A stretch of 64,000 bases of DNA, taken from the NCBI RefSeq assembly GCF_037975245.1, contig NC_092564.1, forward strand, positions 23,151,984-23,215,983, given 5' to 3'. Positions 54,714 through 64,000 of this stretch are shown in pieces (the stretch's first letter is position 1; each line of letters starts with the position of its first letter). The notes under the pieces were generated by a model, which did no database searches, was not told the origin of the DNA, and saw only the letters and a list, made by a program, of their open reading frames with translations. The stretch is from Apostichopus japonicus. Taxonomy: Eukaryota; Echinodermata; Holothuroidea; Aspidochirotida; Stichopodidae. The position numbers and the translations under genes were made by a program.

Positions 54714-56150
54714 GTCCATATATTATGAGTATGAGGCTTGTAGCTCTTGATTTGAAGGTTAACAGTACCTTCTTGCAACCTTGTTTGCAAATCAGGCATC
54801 AACATTTATTGAAAACGTTTAATCATTTGGCAACTGTTACTAGACATTCACTTGCCAAAAGGCAAAATCCACTTGCCACTAGGATCGCGGTTCATGTCCC
54901 CATACTTCTAATGTGGTACAAAGCATTGTTACAAACGCAGGATTCTGCGTCCGGGACGCAATGTTTAAATCAGGGACACAAGTTCTTTAAATTGCTTGCG
55001 TCTTGCGGACGCAAACTATTTATTAGAGAAACAATCCCCAAGTACACACACTGAATGACTAGGCCTATGCAAAACAAATTATTTCCAATCCTACCACATG
55101 TGATGGAATTGTTTGGAAACAAATAAATCATAACAATCAAATTTCATGCTAAAAATAGTCAATGATGCTTTTTAAATTTCCTGTGATTTGATTGGCTAAT
55201 AGTTCCTTTCCCATTGTCTGCAAACATTCTTGCAACTTCAATACTAAATGAACACAAAATATGTAACGTTACTTTCCCCTGTGTAGAGATAGCAAAGTTT
55301 GTGGTATAGGCTATTATATGTGTGCATTCAAATATAATAATGTAGGCCTTGTTGTCAAATACAGTACGTTTTGACAATAAACTCTCATGGTGCGATGATG
55401 CACTTGAATTGTTTCTACTGTGAGACTATCAGGTAATATTTGAATTATAGTTTTGATCAGAAAATGTTATGAGTTGAGACAATCTATGAATTTTTAGGGA
55501 AGCTACAACTGTGATACTGAAAAGGATTTTTCATCTCACAATGATTTTGTGCCCTCCGCATTGAGAGTTTGCTAATGTAAAATGTGCATTCATACCACAG
55601 TACTTAGTTTCTTTGTTGCAAACTTGTTCACGATAAAATTTTTGGGTGTAAAGTTTGTGTATAAACTACTTGCATCATCAAAAGTAGCCATTGAATTTTT
55701 TATTTTTTATTTAATTGACATTGCGTAGAAAAGGTAATTTACACAGTCCTACTGTAATTTTTGTGGAGCTGGTTTGCAAACACTCCAAAGTGCCCAGGGG
55801 AAATGTTGGGTCAGGTTTTAAGGGTACAGTATGAGCATGTGCAGTTGAAATTCCCAAGTTCGAACAGGCCCATGTTCATGCAGTTAGTGAACTGTGTGGA
55901 ATTTAGCGAGAGATATGCACACTGTAGGCTCGAGGATGTTTGAAGCTCTAGTTGGTTGTTGAAATCGCTAGTCAAAGTATGGAGCTACTACGGAGTTGGC
56001 AAGTATGTAAGTGCAATGGCGGATGAAAGGGGGCTGGGTGATGAAAATTGGTTGAAAGGGCAGGCGAAAAGGGGCTAGTCAGGCCGGCCGCCCCATGTAA
56101 ACTGTAAAGCTAGGGCACTCACACACTAGAACATTCACACAGTATCAGCA
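54714..56150. other. Intergenic, no gene seen
   Basis: The sequence around 54940-55020 has repeated GCGTCC.GGGACGCAA-like words that recur at about 56690-56720, perhaps remnants of one old element. No coding signal. Confidence 0.45.
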
Positions 56151-56151
56151 G

Positions 56152-56652
56152 TGAATATGAACGCATCTTTGCAACTATGCTAGTACAGTTGGTCATACAA
56201 TAAACGCAGTATAGGCAGTCAGTGGCGTAGGAAGGTACTTCTGAGTGGGGGGGCTGAAGACTGATGGCCGGCCTGGGGGAGGGGTTTAAGGGGAGGGGGT
56301 GTCCCCCTCCCCTTTGGAATTTTTTGCATTTCCAGGTAGCCTCAGATGCAATTTGGTGCAATATAGCACAGTTCAACACCCACTCCATTTTGTAAACTTA
56401 ATTTTGTATTTTCACCAGGCCTTAGATGCAATTTGGTGCTCCAAATGAGATTTTTTTTCTCATTTGGAAATGAAAAAGGGGTTTTCTGACTTGCGAAGCG
56501 GGGGGGGGCGGAATGATACTTCCGCCCCTCCACATTTTTCACTGGGGGGCTGGCGCCCCCCCCAGCCCCCCCGGTTCCTACGCCCTTGTAGGCAGTGAAT
56601 ATGATCGCATCTTTACAACTACACTAGTACAGTTGGTCATACAATGAATGCC
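56152..56652. repeat. About 68-bp tandem duplication split by a hAT insertion
   Basis: GTGAATATGAACGCATCTTT... (from about 56152) and GTGAATATGATCGCATCTTT... (from about 56595) are copies. Both contain CTAGTACAGTTGGTCATACA. The hAT element at 56220-56588 sits exactly at the junction. Confidence 0.85.
56220..56588. mobile_element. hAT MITE, 369 bp
   Basis: The ends are CAGTGGCGTAGGAAGG and, inverted, CAAGGGCGTAGGAACC. A perfect 8-bp duplication TAGGCAGT flanks it (56212-56219 and 56589-56596). The interior has G-rich and C-rich runs and no coding potential. Confidence 0.92.
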
Positions 56653-58980
56653 ATCGGGATGCAAGCTTTTTGCACGGGACACAAACCTTTTGGGGTACAT
56701 GCGTCCCTGGGACGCAAACTTTTTTGCTCTAGTAACATTACTGACAAATATACAATTACAGTACAACATCAATACTTTCTGTAAACTAAGGTTAGATACT
56801 TGGTGCTACATAATTGTACATGTATTGGAAAATTATATTTCTGTGCATATAATATGAAATTTTAACTTTTTCCACAAGTAAGTCAAAAATGTAAAACATG
56901 TTGCAGAATCATTAATATGCAGCTAGGCCTAGTGTATGTCGTCTTAAACAATTCCAAAGAACATCCGCAAAAATACCTGGTACGAAGGTAACTTGACTTC
57001 TGTAACATTAGGGCTCCTCTAGTATTAGGCATATATATACAGTATATAGAGCTCTACTTGTGCGAAAGTCCTAAGCCAAGTACTGTACAGTTCCTCATTG
57101 CAACTTTGAGCCGCTAGTCGATGAGCTCATTCAGTCATTTTCCCAATTTGTTGTACTTGTCTTTTAGCTGCAGAATGGTGCCAGAAGAATGTCACTGATA
57201 ATCAAAGCGATCTTTTACGCCATGATAATCTAAGGTTGACAAAGTATGTAGGGTATCTTCCACTCGCAACTGGTGTCCAGTGAAATCTGCAAAAACATTT
57301 TTTGGTCACGTTTTGGTGTGTAATACTATCCTACTGTTGTTCGTGTATGGCACAGTGAAGCCTAGCCAACTTGGCAATTCCATGCTTTGTTGGCAATTTT
57401 TTTTTACCAAAATGACAGATAATTTGTATTGTGGATTTTACTTTAATATGCATATCAAGCCCAAAGGGGTCTTGTGTCATTAACTTATGAATTTTAATAT
57501 CGTGAAACTTGGAATAAAGTGGGTTCAGCTTGTTTAAGTTCGTACATAGTAATTTAATGCTCTTAAATATTTTCACATATATATATTTATTGTTAGTAGT
57601 CTACTTGGACAGCTAGTATTATACTTAACTGTTTCAGGGTTGCCTGGGCATAAAGCTGTCAGGATATCAATGTTCAGTACCTTGTTTTAATTGGTTGAGA
57701 AATTAGTATATGAGCACAGCATATTTATGAATGCTTTTAAAAAATTATGTACTTCGTAAGCTCAACCATTCCCTGTAACCAATTGTTACATTAAATTTTG
57801 AGTGATGTTTTTTGCTGGTTGTTTAAAAATGCTTCGTGAACAACCTACAGTACACACATGAACAGTTCCTGTACATAATGCATGTTCATCTAGCAAACCA
57901 TTTTACATAGTTTCTGTACCGCATTGAGATTGGTCATTGATTAAAATCAGTTTACAATTTAAACTTGCTTCAAGTTAGCCAAGGTACTACTTTTATCATA
58001 CTGTACAGTGAAATATTTGTAAGGATAGCCTTGCTAATATTGGGGGCCATGAATCAATGTCGAGTGTACAGAGTTGGCAACATCATTTGTCAAGGCCTGA
58101 TGCTGATATATTGCCTTTTAATTTTGTTTATATCAGTTTTATCACTGATGGTAGAACACTAAAGCCCAGCAACAATATCCAGGGTCATTTGCCAAAGACT
58201 TGCAGGCTGTTCTTTTCATACCCATATCTTTCTGTATAATAAATTTGCTTTTTGAGTTGGGTTCAAATTCAATGCCAATTTTGTGCCACTCTGTACAGAA
58301 GGTAACAGCTATTCACACAAACTTCATAAACATCAATCGAATGAAGGAATGTGTGTCATAACCATCCATGGTTGCATTTAAATCAGGGTTCTGAATGGAA
58401 AATGCTGGAAATAACTAGTTTCTTCCAGTTTCCTCCAAAGACATGGGAAGAAACTACCTTCTTTCAGAAGAATCTACTATATATTTTGTATCTCGAAACA
58501 ATGAAAGATCATCAAATAGGAATCATGAAAATTGACGGTAACGTTTCTTTAATGTCTATCACTATTGTTTTTCAATTCTTATAGATTGTCACAAGGGTGG
58601 ATGATTGGTAGCCTTAGATGTAAAAGTTGCTAGCTGATATCCATAGTAAACTTTCATAGCTAGCACAGTGACGGTTTATTATTTTGAATGTTTCTCTTTT
58701 TTTGCCCTGAAGCAACATTATGTTTCATTTCGTCCTTTTTATAGTATTTGATACTAAAATCACATAAAAATTCATTCATAAATCATTCATAATATTTTGA
58801 ATACAGTTTGAGCAGTCGATATTATTACAGAATGATAATGATAAACTGCTGCACTGCACAGTTTGGAATGATTGTGTATTAGAATTTAGAAACAACTTCA
58901 CAGATTTATCATCACAGTTTGCTATGCATGCTGTACAGGATAAACTGTAGAAATTGTACACTCTATTTAGTACAATATGT
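56653..58980. other. Intergenic, no gene seen
   Basis: Short frames only, and no repeat array or motif recognised. Confidence 0.5.
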
Positions 58981-58989
58981 ATATCTGTA

Positions 58990-59650
58990 AGTATTTTTGG
59001 CATTTGATCCTTTTATTTCTAATACCCTCCCCCATCCCCTCCCTGCCTCCTGACCAAGTGCTTTAGACCCTACTCAGTGGTATTTAAGCTGTCTACACAG
59101 TAACTCTTATACCCACCATACTACTTGACATGTTTAGCCTTTACAGCATCCAGCAACATATCAATGATAAACCAAGATGTTACACAGTGTGTTCTAATAT
59201 TTAATCATATATATTTTCAGTCTACAGACAGTTTGCCAAAATATCTACCACACTTCTGCACATCTTTGCATTTAATTGTAAAACCAAAATTCCAGAGTTT
59301 GTAAAACAGTTTGGCAGACTATCAGATATAATTTAATCCTAAAAGTTTTGTATACTGTACTGTACATAGCAATTGTATGGTATACGTATGTATTGTACCA
59401 TTAGGTACTTGTATATGCTTCAAATCATTTTGATTCCCCTATTTCTAATATAGTAACTCTCCCCACCCCTTCCCACTTTCTGGCCATTTTCACTCTTATG
59501 CAGATCAATCATTTATGTCAGAAAGATGTACCAAGATGTCAAAACGTTTGTTCTGATATTTACTTATTCACAGACTACCGGTCAGTTTGCCAATATCTAC
59601 TGTACTGTACATTTCCACACTTACTTGAAAGGTCATCAAGTTCCCAACTT
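58990..59650. repeat. Diverged direct duplication, period about 400 bp
   Basis: The order ATTTCTAATA, a CCCTCCCC-like run, GACCA/GGCCA, an ATCAAT.AT word, AAGATGT, GTTCTAATATTT/GTTCTGATATTT and CAGTTTGCCAA occurs from about 59010 and again from about 59430. Confidence 0.65.
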
Positions 59651-59750
59651 AATATATCAGTTTAATATATACATGTACAGTATGTATTCTGGTGGTATTA
59701 ATATATCAGTTTAATATATGTACAGTACAGTAGGTATTCTGGTAATATTA
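59645..59750. repeat. About 52-bp tandem duplication
   Basis: TAATATATCAGTTTAATATA followed by TACAGT and GTATTCTGGT occurs twice, from about 59648 and 59698. Confidence 0.75.
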
Positions 59751-60542
59751 ATTTTGGGATTCTGGCATGCTCTGATACAACGTTATATTGATCGTTGATA
59801 GGCCTCAATTTCTGCAAGTATTAGAAGATTGTTCCCCATCATACACGGTCAATTTCACAAGTGTAATTACTGTACATATAGGTCTCCTACACACAGGTCT
59901 GTAACTGGACAGAAGATTGTTGAGGTTGGTTGGATAGTTTGCAATATATTTTCATCATACAGATATGTATGCATGGTATTATACCCACCCAGGTTTATTT
60001 ACTGTACAACCGAGTATAAACTTATCAAAGCCAGGGTGGCCATTAAAAGATGGGCCTTTTTTTTTCGAATTGAAGAAAGGCAATAAGTCAATATTTTAGT
60101 AAATATTTATCAATAACAAAGTTGCAAATTGTTTGTGATTTTTCTTGACATTGTCATTTTTTGGGGGTGAATTTTTGGAAATTAAATCTGTTGTTTACTG
60201 TAAATATTAATGTTCCTTTGAATGGAAATGACTGGAAACAAAAGGAAAGTCAGCTCAGTTTCTTGCTCTTATTAAAGAATGACTTTGGGCAGAATTTGAG
60301 TCATTTTTGCCATCAGCTCCCCAGTGCAGGCCTAAATATTAGTTAATGTTAATCAACTTAAAACCATTGTTTTATAAATTCTAATAGAACTCAAACAAAC
60401 TGTTCTTCCAACTTCATATTTGACAGAGCACATTGATGACATTCAACAGCATTTGTCCTTGACAAACTTGTCATTTGTCGTAAGTTTGTAAACATGGTTT
60501 ATAATTTGAGGTCATGGCTAATGGTCTGTGTGTTAGACTAAG

Positions 60543-61007
60543 CAGGCATGAGACTCTTCCGCGGAAACGCGGATTTCCGATTTTTTTTTTTTTTTCATTT
60601 CGCGTTTTTTCTCGTAATTCGCGTTTTTTATTTATTTTTTTTTATTTATTTATTTATTTATTTATTTTTTTTTTTTTTTTTTTTTGTGCCGAACATGCTG
60701 GACTGTAAAGGGAAGGAACACCGAATTTGACCAGTGGTGGAATCAAGTAGCACAAAGCAAGCAAAAAAGCCTTTTTTTGGTTCAAAAAAGCTAATGGATA
60801 AATTATACAAGCAGAAATTCCACACTTTTTGGGCGAGTTACGTGATGTGATAGATTCCATCTAGAGTCCACCATTTTGCATCTAAGCCCTCCTTACCTGA
60901 CAAAAAATTTCTAAAGGGGAGGGGGACACCCCCTCCCTTAAACCCCTCCCCCAGGACGACGATCGATAAATTTCAGATTTTTTTTCCCCGGCTCAGTCTC
61001 ATCCCTG
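60543..61007. mobile_element. hAT-like MITE with T-rich interior
   Basis: The ends are CAGGCATGAGACT and, inverted, CAGGGATGAGACT. The sequence ACTAAG abuts both ends (60537-60542 and 61008-61013). If the element is taken one base shorter at each end, the flanking repeat is GACTAAG(C/T). The interior has a long T tract with (TTTA)n at 60574-60685 and a GC-rich palindrome at 60916-60955, similar to one in the 56220 element. Confidence 0.7.
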
Positions 61008-61183
61008 ACTAAGTAGTCCAGCCACTTTTAAAGTATGACCCACTGACATTTAACCTGGGCTTAGTTCACACAAAGTGGTTTAGAAGTAAAACTCAGACTG
61101 TGATATGATCAGTGTTTTATTATAAAGGCCTTGTTCAACATATCCAAGTAAAGATTGTGCCTAACGTTATCCTTTAAAGCCTG

Positions 61184-61481
61184 CAGGGTTTCACTAGTTT
61201 TATCCCCCCACGAACCTCCTGTGGATGTCAGAGTTGTCCACGAACCCCCAAATTTTCGAGACACGATCTTGCGTATTATAGTATAATAAAGACTAAGTTC
61301 ATAGTGTAATATTGTAGAGGTTGTCGATAGGTACAACTTTTGTACATTACTAAGTTTATGATATATCAGATTTTAGTTCAACAAAAAGTACTCTAGTTTG
61401 ACTTTCATAAATGTCTCACAAACCCCTGGGATTACTCAAGCACTCCCTGGGGGTTCATGTACCCCAGTTAGGGAACCCCTG
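61184..61481. mobile_element. hAT-like MITE, 298 bp
   Basis: The left end is CAGGGTTTCACTAG and the right end, inverted, CAGGGGTTCCCTAACT. The flanking direct repeats are CTTTAAAGCCTG (61172-61183) and CTTGAAAGCCTG (61482-61493). Confidence 0.7.
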
Positions 61482-61493
61482 CTTGAAAGCCTG

Positions 61494-62850
61494 GATTCCT
61501 TTAGGTAATCTGGCTTCTGTCTGTAACGTTCAGTGTACTGTACAGTACTTGTTAGGCACACATAGACTTTGCAGGTCAGGATGCTTGTTTATTCTGTATG
61601 GCTCAAGAGGAGCATCACTGACTTTGGTTGTTCAGTAGATTTCCTTTAATTTACGTACATAATGTAATTGTCCAGAATTCTCCTTTAAGGCAATGTTGAT
61701 GATGGTGCCAGTTGATTAGTTTGGGGGCTATTTCTGTATTCCAATATTATCTAACTAACTGTTCAGTCGTTATCAATCTTAATTCCTCTCGTCAGAGTAG
61801 TTTGTGGTGGATTGGCAACAACAAGGCACTACAGGATGTCAACAATAAGGCTCCAAAGGATGAAAGCATACACTGTTTGTCCTTGAGATATATTTGTAGT
61901 GCAGTGTTAACAAAGTGATTGCATACCACAGGTCATACACTGTTAATTATAAGTCTCAGGACTATTGACTTGTCAGAGGTCTTAACTTTATTTCTAGTAA
62001 CTTTGATCACTCACTGCAGGCCTGAATGGTTACAGAGTAGCTGTGGAAAAAATAAAAATGGTATTAAAATTGAACGTTCCAGTTGAAAAAGAAAGAATCT
62101 GTATAAGTTTGCTTTATAGAGTTGACCTTTGAATATACAATACTGTATTTATGTAATGATGGGTCCTATCCTGATTTGATCACCATCTAAATATCTGTGC
62201 TCTGGCTCTGATTCATAAAATGTGAACTAAGTACTTCTAGCTCGACCATATTAAAATAGCTATACAAATACCCTGTAAATTGGTCACACCCATGCAAATC
62301 AGCTCTTCCTATAAACTGTTGAAAAACATATGTATCTCTTTAGAAACTTTGATATATTTCATGTGACAGAAATATCAAATTGGTTCCAGGATTAATAACC
62401 CAGAACAAATCCACATACTAGGAATGTTTCAGGAGAAATGTAAACTGTACATTGTAACAGAACCTCATTAAGTAGTGCATGTTTATGAGAAGACGGATCA
62501 GAAAATGAGTTTGCCTTTAGAGGTAATTTGCTGATTGGTTCACCATAACTGCAACTATTACTGACATTATTCATAAAATATTAACTAAGGTAATATATAC
62601 TATTCTACATTCAGTAAAAAGGCTGTCATACTCACTTTACTTCTCTGCACATTAATTATGCCGATCTAGCAGTGTTAACCAGTAGTTCAATCTGGATATA
62701 CAGTAGAGGGTTAACTACTGTAACATACAATTAACTTTATACTGTTGGTGGTTACTAATTGTGAAGTCTAGCTTGATGGCTGTCACGATCAGCTTTTAAA
62801 TTTTATTTACTAGATATTATATTTTTTTGTTAAATTATTATGTAGATTAC
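61494..62850. other. Intergenic, no gene seen
   Basis: AT-rich, short frames only. It may include the promoter of the exon at 62982, but no clear element can be named. Confidence 0.45.
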
Positions 62851-62981
62851 TGACAACTGAGCTTGTCTGAGGTGTATATTACTGCGACACCCTAAAGTAA
62901 GGAATCTCGGAGAGTTGCCCGGATGACAGAGTGATCGAGAAAGAATAACCAAAGGAACAATTTTGATCGCTTCTGTAAGGA

Positions 62982-63107
62982 ATGGTAAATAGTGACCACA
63001 TCGAAGCTTCATTGGATCTTGCCCAAGAAGACTCGCATCCCATGGTGAACATTGCAATCCAAGTCAAGACACCAGAGGTAGTTCGACCACAGCACAGAGC
63101 CCATGAA
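62982..63107 (+). CDS. Probable first coding exon of an unidentified gene continuing past the right edge
   Basis: An ATG in good context (G at -3, G at +4) opens 42 codons that end exactly in phase 0 at a perfect donor, GAA followed by GTAAGT. The peptide is MVNSDHIEASLDLAQEDSHP, then MVNIAIQVKTPEVV and RPQHRAHE. It is hydrophilic, with no signal peptide. Base composition rises in GC over the exon compared with its flanks. I do not recognise the protein, and no second exon is evident before 64000. Confidence 0.5.
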
Positions 63108-64000
63108 GTAAGTTTTATCGTATATGTAGCGTGTCTTAGATATCTTACCCTTTTTCTATGTTTTTCTCCGATTTCTTGTTTCCTTTCATTTCGCTTTCAT
63201 TTTCAGAAAGTTTTTTGCTAGTAAAGACAAATCACGTGATAATGAATTTTGCTTTAAAGCCCTGGTATATGACATGAGGGTCGCCAAGAAATAAATGGAA
63301 GCAAAAAAGAGGAGCAATTTTAAACATAAGTTACTTCAGAAGTTACAAAATGTGACACCATTATGCAACTAAGTACCATTTATCATATATAGTATTTCCT
63401 GAAAGGGGAAGGGTAGATCTCCTTCCCATACACCCCTACCCCAAGCCACAACATCTGCCACTGGAGGGCGCCAAGATGATGAAGGTGGGGTCACCTATCG
63501 AAAAAGTTTGTAAGACCAGGGTCTTAAAGGATCATATCAGCTATTATGAGCACCATCACCAAATTCTCACCCTTCCCCACCCTCCCCCCCCCCTTCACTT
63601 TCTATCTTCCTCTAGCTCCCTCCTGTCAATATACCATTAAAATCTTCTGAAATGAAGATAATTTTGTCATAATGGGGATCGTTATCACAGAACTCATTTC
63701 CAGTTCCTCCTTTATGAGAAGGGGAGTTGGTCATGGATTTTCCAGTTTTGCAATAATGGAAGCATTGTAGTGATAATTTTATCATCATTCTGTGTACTCT
63801 ACATCATATTGTTCATGGTTTGAATGTTTAAGTGAACCATTGCATCCTAACAGTAAATGTCAATAATCTGTACAGAAGAGTTTGGAATATTCCAAGTGTC
63901 GCATTTCTTTGAAGTTAGGAATTTTGCAGTTATTTTGATTCTGCAAGGCACTGCATAAATTTGGGAAAAAATGCAATGTCTTGAACCTTGATCTGGAAAT
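63108..64000. other. Likely intron of the right-edge gene, no feature seen
   Basis: It contains a C-rich stretch at 63577-63595 and a degenerate GGGGAAGGG/CCTTCCC palindrome (63403-63430) resembling those in nearby MITEs. Confidence 0.35.

Noticed and set aside
54551-55054. 167-codon plus-strand frame
   Set aside because: It crosses the right end and target-site duplication of a hAT element, with no recognisable domain.

Overview
This window is animal nuclear DNA: AT-rich, with intron-rich genes using GT-AG splice sites, dense in minisatellites, small DNA transposons and tRNA-derived SINEs. Frequent AGGCCTA-type words, a TTAGGG-like block and the style of the coding sequence suggest a marine invertebrate deuterostome, perhaps an echinoderm. 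That placement is an inference from texture, not a proven assignment.

The main gene is on the plus strand at 15311-41660. I could assemble 20 coding exons with intact splice sites and a continuous frame of 2,685 nt, giving an 894-residue a subunit of the vacuolar H+-ATPase V0 sector (the 100-116 kDa proton-path subunit). A non-coding first exon probably ends at 13149. A second gene, on the minus strand at 49019-51124, has four coding exons and encodes a 237-residue F-box/leucine-rich-repeat protein, probably an SCF ubiquitin-ligase substrate receptor. A likely first coding exon of an unidentified gene lies at 62982-63107 and runs off the right edge. A possible first exon at 8450-8785 lies inside a repeat-bounded segment.

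Region by region: 1-12.9 kb is intergenic. It holds an Ac-like hAT element (2155-3888), a decayed minus-strand pseudogene of a multicopy zinc-finger family (about 5150-6440), and a long-terminal-inverted-repeat segment (7551-10543) with four perfect CRE palindromes and a nested MITE that carries telomere-like repeats. From 12.9 to 42 kb is the V-ATPase gene, whose introns contain at least nine separate tandem-repeat arrays, one hAT MITE, a long foldback, a perfect 17-bp hairpin and two kinds of SINE. From 42 to 49 kb is intergenic, ending in a 1.5 kb array of 25-bp repeats next to the 3' end of the F-box gene. From 51 to 64 kb is transposon-rich, with four more hAT-like elements, one of them inside a LINE fragment, followed by the right-edge exon.

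I did not find a convincing new multi-gene system. The strongest unusual signals are: (i) minisatellites in successive V-ATPase introns whose repeat units carry splice-site-like cores, one apparently grown out of the exon 8 donor itself; (ii) a hammerhead-ribozyme-like core in a dispersed repeat at 16137, whose short stem III would be a self-complementary ACGT; (iii) several hAT-type insertions, four with perfect 8-bp target-site duplications; and (iv) the CRE-rich inverted-repeat element at 7.5-10.5 kb.
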